Positions 44,441 through 53,573 are shown, counted from the first letter of the stretch. The stretch is DNA of 64,000 bases from Limnohabitans sp. Jir72 (GCF_003063575.1 NZ_NESC01000003.1:248001-312000), one strand, 5' to 3'. Translations and numbers: made by a program. The notes: generated by a model not told the origin, from the letters alone.

Positions 44441-45607
44441 ATGGCAAACCAACCCGATATTTGCATCCGAGGCGCCGGCATTGTGGGCCGCACTTTGGCC
44501 CTGTTGCTGGCCCGCGAACGGGTGCGCGTGACGCTGGTCGAGTCGCCCGCTCCGCCCAGGGGCCCCGATGTGCGGGCCTACTCGCTCAACAGCGCTGCGC
44601 AGCGCATGCTGCAAGACCTGCGCTGCTGGCCCGACAGCCCCGCTGTAACACCGGTGCACCAGATGCGGGTCTTTGGCGACCACGGCGGCGATTTGACCTT
44701 TGGCGCACAAGGCCTGGGCGCAGGGGAGCTCAACTGGATCGTGGACGTGCCCGTGCTCGAAGCGCGTCTGGCTGCGGCCGTGCAATTTCAACCACAGATC
44801 GAAGTGGTGCAAGCCCCCGTGGCTGCGCCGCTGACCGTGATTTGCGAAGGCCGCGCCAGCCAAACCCGCGCCGAACTGGGCGTGGCTTTTGCCATCACAG
44901 CCTACGAACAACACGCGGTGGCCGCCCGCTTGCGCTGCGAAGAGCCTCACGGCGGCGTGGCGCGGCAATGGTTCACCTGGGGGCAAGTGCCTGGCCACGC
45001 CCAAGCCCAGGCCGAGATTCTGGCGCTGCTGCCCCTGGACGGCGAAGGCGGCCACGAGGTCGCGCTGGTGTGGTCAGTCCACCCCTTGCGCGTGCCCCAC
45101 CTGATGGGTCTGAGCGCCGAAGACTTTGCCAGCGAACTCAGCCAAGCTTGCCACATGGCCCTTGGCCCCATGACGCTGAGCGCTGAACGTGCGGTCTGGC
45201 CCTTGCAACTGGCCCATGCCTCGCGCTGGATCGGCGAGATGCCCGGCACCACGAAACAGGCTTTTGCACTGGCTGGTGACGCGGCACACAGCCTGCACCC
45301 CTTGGCGGGTCAAGGTTTGAACATCGGCCTGGCCGATGTGGCCGAGTTGGTGCGCGTGATCCAGGCCAAAGAATTCTGGCGTCCACTGCACGACAGCAAA
45401 CTGCTGCGTCGCTACGAACGCGCCCGCCAAGCAGATGTGCAGGCCATGGCTTATGTCACCGATGGTCTGCAGCGCCTGTTTGCCCGGCCCGGCCCGGCAT
45501 GGCAAAACCTGCGCAACTGGGGCATGCGCGGCTTTGACCGCAGCGGTCCTTTGAAAAACTGGATGACACGGCACGCCATGGGTGCCGATGCACCCCATGC
45601 GCATTGA
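44441..45607 (+). CDS. UbiH/Coq6-family FAD-dependent monooxygenase
   Basis: 388 aa. FAD-binding CIRGAGIVGRTLALLLARERV at the start, AYSLNSAAQRMLQDLRCW in the early part and the second FAD block FALAGDAAHSLHPLAGQGLNIGLADV. The family hydroxylates the ubiquinone ring or small aromatics. The variable middle differs from UbiH, so the exact reaction is open, but ubiquinone biosynthesis is most likely in a betaproteobacterium. It is divergent from mreB and precedes dsbC by 43 bp; UbiH-like followed by dsbC is common in Comamonadaceae. Confidence 0.85.
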   Translation: MANQPDICIRGAGIVGRTLALLLARERVRVTLVESPAPPRGPDVRAYSLNSAAQRMLQDLRCWPDSPAVTPVHQMRVFGDHGGDLTFGAQGLGAGELNWIVDVPVLEARLAAAVQFQPQIEVVQAPVAAPLTVICEGRASQTRAELGVAFAITAYEQHAVAARLRCEEPHGGVARQWFTWGQVPGHAQAQAEILALLPLDGEGGHEVALVWSVHPLRVPHLMGLSAEDFASELSQACHMALGPMTLSAERAVWPLQLAHASRWIGEMPGTTKQAFALAGDAAHSLHPLAGQGLNIGLADVAELVRVIQAKEFWRPLHDSKLLRRYERARQADVQAMAYVTDGLQRLFARPGPAWQNLRNWGMRGFDRSGPLKNWMTRHAMGADAPHAH

Positions 45608-45650
45608 ACACACCATCCCAACCTGCGTTTTTGATACGGAACCTCCCCTC

Positions 45651-46358
45651 ATGACACCTTTTCGCTCACTGGCCTTCTGTGTTTTCGCACTGGCCATCAG
45701 CCCGGTCTTCGCCCAAGAAGCCACCATCCGCAAAAGCCTGAGCGAGCGCTTGGCCAATTTGCCCAAGATCGACGAGATCAGCAAAACCCCTATGAACGGC
45801 TTGTACGAAGTGCGCATGGGCAGCGACATCATGTACAGCGATGCCGAGGGCAGCTTCCTGATTCAGGGCAACCTGATTGACGTCAAGCAGCGCCGCAACT
45901 TGACCGAAGAACGCGTCGAGAAACTGTCGGCCGTTGCGTTCGACCAACTGCCCCTGAAAAACGCCTTCACCCAAGTGCGTGGGAACGGCAAACGCAAGCT
46001 GGTCGTGTTTGCCGACCCCAACTGCGGTTATTGCAAGCGCTTTGAAAAAGACCTGCAAAAACTCGACAACGTGACGATCCACCACCTGCTCTACCCCATC
46101 CTGGGCGAAGACTCCAAAGTCAAATCCAAGAACATCTGGTGCGCCAAAGACAAGGCCAAAAGCTGGAACGACTGGATGCTCAGCGGCACCACACCCGTGA
46201 CCGCCAACTGCGACACCGCTGCAGTGGATGCCAACGTCGAGTTTGGCAAGAAAAACCGCATCACCGGCACGCCCACGCTGTTCTTTGCCGATGGCACCCG
46301 CGTGCCGGGCGCCGTGCCGATCGCCCAAGTCGAGAAACTCTTGGCTGACATCAAATGA
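45651..46358 (+). CDS. dsbC: thiol:disulfide interchange protein DsbC
   Basis: 235 aa periplasmic disulfide isomerase. Signal peptide MTPFRSLAFCVFALAISPVFAQ. An N-terminal dimerisation domain (about 22-80, ending IDVKQRRNLT) and a thioredoxin fold with active site DPNCGYCKRFEK; a second cysteine pair at IWCAKDK and ANCDTAA is conserved; cis-proline in TGTPTLFF. It shuffles wrong disulfides in envelope proteins. ATGA overlap with the DUF3429 gene. Confidence 0.94.
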   Translation: MTPFRSLAFCVFALAISPVFAQEATIRKSLSERLANLPKIDEISKTPMNGLYEVRMGSDIMYSDAEGSFLIQGNLIDVKQRRNLTEERVEKLSAVAFDQLPLKNAFTQVRGNGKRKLVVFADPNCGYCKRFEKDLQKLDNVTIHHLLYPILGEDSKVKSKNIWCAKDKAKSWNDWMLSGTTPVTANCDTAAVDANVEFGKKNRITGTPTLFFADGTRVPGAVPIAQVEKLLADIK

Positions 46359-46813
46359 ACGCCCTCAAGCACCCCGAAGACACCACCTGGCGCTTGATCC
46401 GCCGTCTGGGCTTTGCCGGCCTGATCCCTTTTGTGTTTCTGGCACTGTGCCTGTGGCTGGTTGGGCCTGATTTGCACCCTTATGTGGCACTGGCCATGCA
46501 AGGCTATGGGGCGGTGATCGTGTCATTTTTGGGCGGCATCCATTGGGGCGTGGGCTTTCGCAATGCGCTGATCACCCCGCAGGCGCCGCGCATCCATTTC
46601 ACCTGGGGCATTGCCCCCTCCATCCTCGCTTGGGTGGGCGTGATGATGCCCGCCTTTGCAGGCTTGCCCCTGCTGGGCTTTGTGCTGATTGGCTGCTACG
46701 CGGTGGACCGTCGCACTTGGCCTGCCGCAGGTCTGGCACCGTGGCTACCGATGCGCTTGCAATTGACCATCGTGTCTGCACTCAGCTGCTTTTTGGCAGC
46801 AGGCGCAACCTGA
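46355..46813 (+). CDS. DUF3429 membrane protein
   Basis: 152 aa with about five hydrophobic helices. The block YGAVIVSFLGGIHWGVGFRN is the family signature, followed by TWGIAPSILAWVGVMMP. DUF3429 (TMEM69-like) proteins have no known function. Coupled to dsbC by a 4-nt overlap. About 85 bp separate it from the M61 peptidase. Confidence 0.88.
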   Translation: MNALKHPEDTTWRLIRRLGFAGLIPFVFLALCLWLVGPDLHPYVALAMQGYGAVIVSFLGGIHWGVGFRNALITPQAPRIHFTWGIAPSILAWVGVMMPAFAGLPLLGFVLIGCYAVDRRTWPAAGLAPWLPMRLQLTIVSALSCFLAAGAT

Positions 46814-46898
46814 GCCGAGCGCTGCCGTCATGGCGAGCGACTCGCGGTAAGGTCTACCGCCAAGGCCTGCGACACCCCTCTGTCAACTGAAATCAAAC

Positions 46899-48668
46899 AT
46901 GCACGCCATCCATTACGCCGTTGAAGCCGCCGACCTGCACGCCCACCTGTTTCGGGTGACGCTCACCATCCCAGCGCCTGCAGCACAACAAACCGTGTCA
47001 CTGCCGGTATGGATTCCCGGCAGTTATCTGGTGCGCGAATTCTCCAAAAACCTGCAGGGCCTGACGGCCCGACAAGGCCGTCGCAAGCCTGCGCTGGTGC
47101 AACAAGACAAATGCACTTGGCACATCACTTGCCGTGCAGGCGAGCCGCTGGTGTTGCGCTACGAGGTCTACGCCTTCGACAACTCGGTGCGCACCGCTTG
47201 GCTCGACAGCCAGCGGGGCTTTTTCAACGGCACCAGCTTGTGCCTGCGGGTGCATGGGCAAGAAGCCATGGCGCACCACTTGCACCTGTTGCCAGTGAAA
47301 GAGCAAGCCTCATGGCGAGCGGCCACAGGGCTGACGCCGACCAAGGTCGACAAGCGCGGCTTCGGCCATTACACCGCCAACAACTACGACGAGCTGGTCG
47401 ACTGTCCTGTCGAACTGGGTGACTTCTGGTACGGCAGCTTCAATGCTTGCGGCATCCAGCACCGCTTCGTGGTGGCGGGTGCCTTGCCATCGTTCGACGG
47501 CGACCGCTTACTCGCCGACACGCAAAAAATCTGCGAAACCGAAATCCACTTCTGGCATGGTCAAGGCAAATCCGCCGGTCAAAAAACCCCGTATAAAAAT
47601 TACCTGTTCATGCTCAACGCTGTGCACGACGGCTACGGCGGTCTGGAGCACCGTAACAGCACCGCGCTGATTTGCAAGCGCAGCGACCTGCCTCGGTTGA
47701 GCAGCCCCCGAACCAGCCAGGACTACACCACCTTGCTGGGCCTGATCAGCCACGAATACTTCCACACATGGAACGTCAAGCAACTGCGCCCGCATGCGTT
47801 TGCGCGCTACGACTACACACAAGAAAACTACACCCAGCTGCTGTGGTTCTTTGAAGGCTTCACCAGCTACTACGACGACCTGCTGCTGCGCCGCGCAGGG
47901 CTGATCGACGATGCCGCTTACCTCCAGCTGCTGAACAAAACCATCACCCAAGTGCAGCAAACGCCGGGCCGCCATGTGCAGACCGTGGCCCAGGCCAGTA
48001 CCGATGCTTGGGTGAAGTATTACCGCCAGGACGAAAACACCCTCAACGCCACCGTGAGCTACTACACCAAGGGCGCGCTGGTGGCCCTGTGTCTGGACCT
48101 GTCTTTGCGCCAGGAGGGCCACGGCAAAGGCCACACGCTGGACGATGTGATGCGCGGCCTGTACAAGCGCTGCAAAGCCGGACCCATGCGCGAGCAAGAC
48201 CTGCTGGACGAACTGCAAGCCCAGACCGGCCGCAGCTGGCAAGCCGAAATCACAGCCTGGGTACACTCCACCGCCGAATTGCCTTTGGCCCCGCTGCTCA
48301 AAAGCCAGGGTGTCCAGATCCATGTAGAAACCGGCAGCTTTGCAGACCGCTTGGGCCTGCGCCACACCGACAGCGCCAGCGGCGTACAGATCAAAGCAGT
48401 CCTGCGCGGCAGCGCCGCCGAACTGTCGGGCATCGCCGCACATGACGAATGGCTGGGCGTGGAAGTCGGCACCAAAGGCCGGGGCGGTAGCTGGCGCATT
48501 GCCAAACTCGCCGAAGTGCCCGAATTGCTGGGCAAGGAACGCCAACTCACCGCACTGGTCTCTCGCGACCGACAACTGCTTCGCCTGCCGCTCACGGTGC
48601 CGCAGCAAAGTTCCGTCTGGCGACTCGAAATGGCCACAGACCGCACCAGCCCTTGGCCCGCAGCCTGA
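46899..48668 (+). CDS. M61-family peptidase (glycyl aminopeptidase-like)
   Basis: 589 aa. N-terminal beta domain with VWIPGSYLVREFSKNL, zinc site HEYFHTWNVKQLRP (HExxH plus downstream Glu in FFEGFTSYYDD), and a C-terminal PDZ-like domain (about 470-560, with VHVETGSFADRLGLR-like GLR and IAAHDEWLGVE). M61 enzymes cleave N-terminal glycine/alanine. There is no signal peptide, so probably cytosolic. The start at 46899 has no strong Shine-Dalgarno. Confidence 0.93.
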   Translation: MHAIHYAVEAADLHAHLFRVTLTIPAPAAQQTVSLPVWIPGSYLVREFSKNLQGLTARQGRRKPALVQQDKCTWHITCRAGEPLVLRYEVYAFDNSVRTAWLDSQRGFFNGTSLCLRVHGQEAMAHHLHLLPVKEQASWRAATGLTPTKVDKRGFGHYTANNYDELVDCPVELGDFWYGSFNACGIQHRFVVAGALPSFDGDRLLADTQKICETEIHFWHGQGKSAGQKTPYKNYLFMLNAVHDGYGGLEHRNSTALICKRSDLPRLSSPRTSQDYTTLLGLISHEYFHTWNVKQLRPHAFARYDYTQENYTQLLWFFEGFTSYYDDLLLRRAGLIDDAAYLQLLNKTITQVQQTPGRHVQTVAQASTDAWVKYYRQDENTLNATVSYYTKGALVALCLDLSLRQEGHGKGHTLDDVMRGLYKRCKAGPMREQDLLDELQAQTGRSWQAEITAWVHSTAELPLAPLLKSQGVQIHVETGSFADRLGLRHTDSASGVQIKAVLRGSAAELSGIAAHDEWLGVEVGTKGRGGSWRIAKLAEVPELLGKERQLTALVSRDRQLLRLPLTVPQQSSVWRLEMATDRTSPWPAA

Positions 48669-48679
48669 AAGGCATCCCC

Positions 48680-49645
48680 ATGTTCCGTTCATTTTTTGGC
48701 AACCAACGCTGGTGGGTCTGGGCCTGGTTGGGCAGCGGCCTGATCTTGCTGGGCACCTGGTACAAGGTGCAACTGAGCGTGCAGATCAACGACTGGTTCG
48801 GCGCATTTTACGACTCGGTTCAAAAAGCCTTGAGCCAGCCCGGCTCGATCACCGAAGCGAGCTACTTGAGCTTGTTGCTGAGCTTCTTCCAAATCGCGGC
48901 CATCTTTGTGCTGGTGGCCGTACTGCAAGAGTTTTTGGCCAAGCACTTCGTGTTCCGCTGGCGCACCGCCATGAACGATTTTTATGTGGCACATTGGTCA
49001 CGGCTGCGCCACATCGAAGGCGCTTCACAGCGCGTGCAAGAAGACACCATGCGCTTTGCCCGCCTGATGGAAACACTGGGCCTGGGCCTGATGGACAGCT
49101 TGCTCACCTTGCTGGCCTTTTTGCCCATTTTGTGGACGCTGTCCGAGAAAGTCACCGCCTTGCCCTGGATCGGCCCGGTGCCGCATTCGCTGGTCTATGT
49201 GGCTTTGCTGTTCGCGATCTTTGGCACCGTGCTGCTGGCCGGCGTGGGCGGCAAATTGCCTGGTCTCGAATACGCCAACCAACGCGTGGAAGCGGCTTAC
49301 CGCAAGGAACTCGTGCTTGGCGAAGACGACCCCCTGCGCGCCACACCGCCCACACTCAAAGACCTGTTCACCGCCGTGCGCACCAACCACTTTCGCATGT
49401 ACTTCCACTACATGTATTTCGATGCCGCCAAGTGGAGCTACCTGCAAGCGGGCGTGCTGGTGCCTTATATCGCGCTGGCCCCGAGCATCGTGGCGGGCGC
49501 TTTCACCCTGGGCGTGATGGAGCAGATTGCCCGTGCGTTTTCTCAGGTGCAAGAGTCTTTCCAGTACCTGGTGCGCAGCTGGTCCAGCATCGTGGAGTTG
49601 GTCTCGGTGTTCAAGCGCTTGCGTGCTTTTGAGAAAACCTTGTAG
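48680..49645 (+). CDS. SbmA/BacA-like peptide transporter, short form
   Basis: 321 aa. Very close to E. coli SbmA from FVFRWRTAMNDFYVAHW through RHIEGASQRVQEDTMRFARL, LPGLEYANQRVEAAYRKELVLGEDD, ATPPTLKDLFTAVRTNHFRMYFHYMYF to the end KRLRAFEKTL. SbmA has about 406 residues; the missing part is at the N-terminus, before the segment QLSVQINDWFGAFYDS, so one or two helices fewer. The family imports peptides such as microcins using the proton gradient. The start at 48680 follows AAAGG. The stop codon TAG is formed by the first bases of a REP-like palindrome. Confidence 0.9.
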   Translation: MFRSFFGNQRWWVWAWLGSGLILLGTWYKVQLSVQINDWFGAFYDSVQKALSQPGSITEASYLSLLLSFFQIAAIFVLVAVLQEFLAKHFVFRWRTAMNDFYVAHWSRLRHIEGASQRVQEDTMRFARLMETLGLGLMDSLLTLLAFLPILWTLSEKVTALPWIGPVPHSLVYVALLFAIFGTVLLAGVGGKLPGLEYANQRVEAAYRKELVLGEDDPLRATPPTLKDLFTAVRTNHFRMYFHYMYFDAAKWSYLQAGVLVPYIALAPSIVAGAFTLGVMEQIARAFSQVQESFQYLVRSWSSIVELVSVFKRLRAFEKTL

Positions 49646-49713
49646 GAGCGCGACCGCGTCGGCGATGGCCAGTGAACCACTTACCCCATCGCGCACGGGG
49701 TGCGGCTCCTACA
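49641..49713. repeat. REP-like palindromic element, copy 3
   Basis: A 73-bp element with ends TGTAGGAGC and GGCTCCTACA and internal ACCGCGTCGGCGATGG / CCATCGCGCACGGGG that can pair. Same outer sequence as copies 1 and 2. Its first bases overlap the SbmA-like gene: the stop codon TAG at 49643-49645 lies inside the element. Confidence 0.75.
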
Positions 49714-49720
49714 AATGAGA

Positions 49721-49752
49721 AACCCCGACGGGTGACCCGTCGGGGTTTTTCT
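49721..49752. terminator. intrinsic terminator between convergent genes
   Basis: AACCCCGACGGG-TGA-CCCGTCGGGGTT, a perfect 12-bp stem followed by T residues on the plus strand; on the minus strand the flank is less T-rich. It serves the SbmA-like gene and possibly paaK. Confidence 0.9.
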
Positions 49753-49768
49753 TTGAATCAATCACGCT

Positions 49769-51070
49769 TTACTTGCCGCGCAAATCCACCACGCGTTTGG
49801 CCTTGCCCTGGCTGCGCTCCACACCGCCTTCGGCCTTGAGTTCGATCGCCACGCTGGAGCCAATGTAGACCTTGATCTCGTGCTGCAGCATCTTAGCGGC
49901 GGCGCGGGCTTCGCTGCCGTCGGGGGCCACACCGGGTTTGGTCTCGATCAGCACCTTCAGATTGTCCATCGGGCCTTCACGGGTCAGCACGCACTGGTAG
50001 TGCGGCGCCAGCTCGGCACGCTTCAAGATCAGCTCTTCGATCTGGCTGGGGAACACGTTCACGCCGCGGATGATCATCATGTCGTCGCTGCGGCCGGTGA
50101 TCTTTTCCATGCGGCGCATGGTGCGGGCGGTACCGGGCAACAAGCGCGTCAAGTCGCGCGTGCGGTAGCGGATGATGGGCAGCGCTTCTTTGGTCAGGCT
50201 GGTGAACACCAGCTCGCCCATCTCGCCGTCGGCCACCGGCTCGCCCGTGTCGGGGTTGATGATCTCGGGGTAGAAGTGGTCTTCCCAGATGGTCGGGCCG
50301 TCCTTGGTCTCGATGCATTCACTGGCCACGCCCGGGCCCATCACTTCAGACAAGCCATAAATGTCCACCGCGTCGATGGCCATGCGTTTTTCGATAGCGG
50401 CTCGCATGTCGTTGGTCCACGGCTCGGCACCAAAGATGCCGATGCGCAGCGAAGAAGTCTTTGGATCGATGCCTTGGCGCTCAAACTCGTCGGCAATCGC
50501 CAGCATATAGCTGGGCGTGACCATGATGATGTTGGATTTGAAATCCTGGATCAGCTGCACCTGGCGCTCAGTCTGACCGCCACCAAAGGGTACGACTGTG
50601 AGGCCGAGTTTTTCTGCGCCGTAATGCGCGCCCATGCCGCCCGTGAACAGGCCATAGCCATAACTCACATGCACCATGTCGCCGGGCTTGGCGCCGCCTG
50701 CGCGGATGCTGCGGGCCACCACGGTGGACCAGGTGTCGATGTCTTTGAGGGTGTAACCCACCACCGTGGGCTTGCCGGTGGTGCCGCTCGATGCGTGGAT
50801 TCGGGCGCAGTTCTCACGCGGCACAGCAAACATACCAAACGGGTAGCTGTCGCGCAGGTCGGCCTTGGTCGTGAAAGGGAACTTGGCGATGTCGCTCAAG
50901 CTTTTGCAGTCGCTCGGGTGCACACCTGCTGCGTCGAACTTGGCGCGGTACACGGGCGAGTTGGCATAGGCGTGCTGCAGGGTTTGCTGCAGGCGCTTGA
51001 GCTGCAGGCTGCGCAGCTCGTCGATGCTGGCCTTTTCAATCGGCTCCAGGGGGAAGGCTTTAGGGTTCAT
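49769..51070 (-). CDS. paaK: phenylacetate-CoA ligase
   Basis: 433 aa, family length. Activates phenylacetate to phenylacetyl-CoA with ATP. Seen: IHASSGTTGKPTVVGYT (P-loop of adenylate-forming enzymes), DIYGLSEVMGPGVASEC, YRTRDLTRLLPG and the C-terminal GRSDDMMIIRGVNVFPSQIE. The last block includes the hinge Asp. It is the distal gene of paaG-paaI-paaK; the paaABCDE oxygenase genes are not in this window. Confidence 0.96.
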   Translation of the reverse strand: MNPKAFPLEPIEKASIDELRSLQLKRLQQTLQHAYANSPVYRAKFDAAGVHPSDCKSLSDIAKFPFTTKADLRDSYPFGMFAVPRENCARIHASSGTTGKPTVVGYTLKDIDTWSTVVARSIRAGGAKPGDMVHVSYGYGLFTGGMGAHYGAEKLGLTVVPFGGGQTERQVQLIQDFKSNIIMVTPSYMLAIADEFERQGIDPKTSSLRIGIFGAEPWTNDMRAAIEKRMAIDAVDIYGLSEVMGPGVASECIETKDGPTIWEDHFYPEIINPDTGEPVADGEMGELVFTSLTKEALPIIRYRTRDLTRLLPGTARTMRRMEKITGRSDDMMIIRGVNVFPSQIEELILKRAELAPHYQCVLTREGPMDNLKVLIETKPGVAPDGSEARAAAKMLQHEIKVYIGSSVAIELKAEGGVERSQGKAKRVVDLRGK

Positions 51071-51122
51071 TCAATACTCCACTTGATCTTTGAGACAGCG
51101 CTGTAGGCCTGTCCCCGTTGAT

Positions 51123-51563
51123 TTATTCAGGCACCACAGAGCCCGGGATCTGCGCGCTCTTGCCACGGAACATGGCAATCACTTCGCCGTTCTGGTTCGT
51201 GACCTTCATGTCGTAAATGCCGTGGCGTCCGCTCAGGGTCTGCTCAACACCTTCGCAAGTCAGCACGTCGCCCAGCTTGCCGGGCTTCAAAAACTCGATG
51301 CTGCAACCGGCCGCCACCGCGTTCTTGTTGTAACTGTTGCAGGCAAAGGCAAAGGTCGAGTCGGCCAACGTGAAGATGAAGCCGCCATGACAAATTTGGT
51401 GGCCGTTCAGGTGCAGTTCTTTGACCACCATGCGCATCACGGCACGGCCGGGCTCGCAGGCCAGCAGTTCCATGCCCATGGTGTCTTTGGAGGCCACGTC
51501 CACCGCGAACATGGTCTCGCCCACCAAACGGGCGAGGGCTTTGGGATCGGAGGTGCTCATCAT
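51123..51563 (-). CDS. paaI: phenylacetyl-CoA pathway thioesterase
   Basis: 146 aa hot-dog fold thioesterase. NGHQICHGGFIFTLADSTFAFACNS holds the HGG..F(T/A)LAD active-site helix with the catalytic Asp, and GRHGIYDMKVTNQNGEVIAMFRGKS the closing strands. It releases CoA from dead-end ring-hydroxylated CoA esters of the pathway. Its ATG overlaps the stop of paaG. Confidence 0.93.
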   Translation of the reverse strand: MMSTSDPKALARLVGETMFAVDVASKDTMGMELLACEPGRAVMRMVVKELHLNGHQICHGGFIFTLADSTFAFACNSYNKNAVAAGCSIEFLKPGKLGDVLTCEGVEQTLSGRHGIYDMKVTNQNGEVIAMFRGKSAQIPGSVVPE

Positions 51564-52363
51564 TCGCCTTTGAATTGCGCCGGGCGTTTTTCGAGGAAGG
51601 CTTGCACCCCCTCGAAGTAATCGTGTGTGCGGCCCAGCGCCGACTGGGTGTCACGCTCGGCGTCCAGGTGTTCAGACAGTGTGCGGGTGGTCGCAGACTG
51701 CAGCAAGGCGCGCGTGGCCACCAGGGCTTTGGTGGGCATCTGTGCCAAACGCTCGGCCATGGCCAAGGCCGCGGCCAAGGCATCGTCAGCCACATCCCAA
51801 ATCATGCCCCAGTCCTTGGCTTGCTGAGCGCTCAACTTGTCGCCGGTCATGGCCAGAGCCATCGCACGGGCCAGACCTAGGCGCTCGACCAACAGCCAGC
51901 TGCCGCCCGCATCGGGGATCAAACCGATCTTGCTGAAAGCTTGGATAAAGCTGGCACCAGGCGCGGCAATCGCGATGTCGCAGGCCATGACCATCGAGGC
52001 ACCAGCGCCAGCAGCCACGCCATTGACGGCTGCGATGGTGGGCATGCGCAGCGATTGCAAACGGCGCGTGCTGGGGTTGAAGGCTTGATCGATGATCGGG
52101 CCGGGATCGGCACGTTCGACGCGGTTGGGGCCGGGCGTGAAATCGAAGTCGGACAAATCGGCGCCTGCACAAAAGCCGCGCCCTGCGCCGGTGAAGACGG
52201 CGGCGCGGATGGCAAGGTTGGCCTCGGCCTGATCGAGCGCGGCCCACAGATCGTGGTGCATCTGGCGTGTGAAGCTGTTCAATGCGGTGGGGCGGTTGAA
52301 GGTGATCACGGCTACAGCGCCTCGCTCTTCGTACAGCACTGTGGGAACGGTGGATTCGGTCAT
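51560..52363 (-). CDS. paaG: ring-1,2-epoxyphenylacetyl-CoA isomerase (oxepin-forming)
   Basis: 267 aa crotonase-fold protein: GFCAGADLSDFDF, NGVAAGAGASMVMACDIAIAA and FIQAFSKIGLIPDAGGSWLLVERLG with the catalytic Asp of the PaaG type (PDAGG). It converts the epoxide to oxepin-CoA. First gene of the minus-strand paa run; AAGGAG precedes the ATG at 52363. A palindromic operator lies 30 bp upstream. Confidence 0.92.
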   Translation of the reverse strand: MTESTVPTVLYEERGAVAVITFNRPTALNSFTRQMHHDLWAALDQAEANLAIRAAVFTGAGRGFCAGADLSDFDFTPGPNRVERADPGPIIDQAFNPSTRRLQSLRMPTIAAVNGVAAGAGASMVMACDIAIAAPGASFIQAFSKIGLIPDAGGSWLLVERLGLARAMALAMTGDKLSAQQAKDWGMIWDVADDALAAALAMAERLAQMPTKALVATRALLQSATTRTLSEHLDAERDTQSALGRTHDYFEGVQAFLEKRPAQFKGE

Positions 52364-52392
52364 GGAATGTCTCCTTAATCTTCGAATTTACC

Positions 52393-52418
52393 ATTAACCG
52401 ACCGATCGGTTGGTTAAT
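52393..52418. promoter_or_regulatory. near-perfect palindrome, probable TetR-type (PaaR) operator
   Basis: A 26-bp palindrome with 24 symmetric positions; the centre is AACCGACCGATCGGTTGGTT. It lies between the divergent paaG (start 52363) and enoyl-CoA hydratase (start 52535) genes. Its ACCGACCGATCGGT core is the kind bound by TetR-family regulators, and PaaR of betaproteobacteria recognises sites of this type (from memory). No TetR gene is in the window. Confidence 0.8.
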
Positions 52419-52534
52419 GTTTTCCCCTAGTGAGACGACTGTACGCGTGCGCCGCTGCGCCCGGTTTGACAGACTTGCGGCAGCTGCCTTGGTTATAGTG
52501 ACCTTTGCAATTCACATCCCATTTGGAGAAGTCC

Positions 52535-53314
52535 TTGAGCTACGAAAACATCGAAGTCCGCACCGAAGGCGGCAAGGTCGGCATCATCACCCTGAACCGC
52601 CCCAAGGCCCTGAACGCGCTTAACGGCCCCTTGATGGACGAGCTGGGCGCCGCCCTGAAAGCCTTTGACGCCGACGAGGCGATTGGCTGCATCATCGTCA
52701 CCGGCAGCGAAAAAGCCTTTGCTGCGGGCGCAGACATCTCGGCCATGGCCAAGTACAACTTCCACGAGGTCTACAAGCAAGACTTCATCACCCGCAACTG
52801 GGAAACCATCCGCTCGATCCGCAAGCCTGTGATCGCGGCTGTGGCCGGTTTTGCCCTGGGTGGCGGCTGCGAGCTGGCCATGATGTGCGACTTCATCATC
52901 GCCGCCGACAACGCCAAGTTCGGCCAGCCTGAAATCAAGATCGGCATCATCCCCGGCGCGGGCGGCACGCAGCGCCTGCCGCGCGCCATGGGCAAATCCA
53001 AAGCCATGGACCTGGTGCTGACTGGCCGCATGATGGACGCCGCCGAGGCCGAGCGCGGCGGCCTGGTCAGCCGCGTGGTGCCATTGGACAAGCTGATGGA
53101 CGAGGCCATGGGCGCCGCACTGATGATCTGCGGCTATGGCCAGTTGTCGGTGATGGCCGCCAAGGAAAGCGTGAACCGCGCCTTTGAAAGCGGCCTGAGC
53201 GACGGTGTGATGTTCGAGCGCCGCATCTTCCACGGCCTGTTTGCCACCCACGACCAAAAAGAAGGCATGGACGCCTTCCTGAACAAGCGCGCACCGAACT
53301 TTGTGAACGGCTGA
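52535..53314 (+). CDS. enoyl-CoA hydratase (PaaF-like)
   Basis: 259 aa crotonase-fold enzyme: [81 protein letters not shown]. Both catalytic glutamates are in place (ELAMMCD region and PEIKIG). The length and start ([15 protein letters not shown]) fit the common proteobacterial enoyl-CoA hydratase; control through the operator shared with paaG suggests a role in the lower phenylacetate pathway or beta-oxidation. It begins at TTG with GGAG six bases upstream. A terminator and a tRNA gene follow. Confidence 0.9.
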   Translation: MSYENIEVRTEGGKVGIITLNRPKALNALNGPLMDELGAALKAFDADEAIGCIIVTGSEKAFAAGADISAMAKYNFHEVYKQDFITRNWETIRSIRKPVIAAVAGFALGGGCELAMMCDFIIAADNAKFGQPEIKIGIIPGAGGTQRLPRAMGKSKAMDLVLTGRMMDAAEAERGGLVSRVVPLDKLMDEAMGAALMICGYGQLSVMAAKESVNRAFESGLSDGVMFERRIFHGLFATHDQKEGMDAFLNKRAPNFVNG

Positions 53315-53350
53315 CGCTTGCGTGGCCTGAACACCAAGGCCTCAAAGCAA

Positions 53351-53380
53351 AAAACCCCAACTCTTTCGAGTTGGGGTTTT
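53351..53380. terminator. intrinsic terminator after enoyl-CoA hydratase gene
   Basis: AAAACCCCAACTC-TTTC-GAGTTGGGGTTTT, a perfect 13-bp stem, A-rich on one side and T-rich on the other, so bidirectional. It also ends the tRNA-Met transcript from the other strand. Confidence 0.92.
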
Positions 53381-53385
53381 GTACT

Positions 53386-53462
53386 TGGTGGTGGTACCGG
53401 GATTTGAACCTGGGACATCAGCATTATGAATGCTGCGCTCTAACCAGCTGAGCTATACCACC
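53386..53462 (-). tRNA. tRNA-Met (anticodon CAT), elongator
   Basis: 77 nt with CCA encoded. Reading the minus strand: acceptor GGTGGTA pairs with TACCACC; D-arm GCTC AGCTGGTTA GAGC; anticodon stem CAGCA / TGCTG around loop TTCATAA; T-arm CCAGG TTCAAAT CCCGG (one G.A-type weak pair). The first pair is G-C, not the C-A mismatch of the initiator, so it is the elongator. A tRNA-Ile with modified CAT cannot be fully excluded. Confidence 0.95.
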
Positions 53463-53573
53463 GAAAACCAGTTGCTTCAAAACACAAAGTTTTTCAGCGG
53501 ACAACTTGCGTCATCAAGCCAAAAATTATACACAAAAATTAAGCTCGCCCCAAAGCCAAGGAACAATCGGACC

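Noticed and set aside
53386..53462. Initiator tRNA-fMet
   Set aside because: The acceptor begins with a G-C pair rather than the C-A mismatch of initiators, and the anticodon stem lacks the three G-C pairs.
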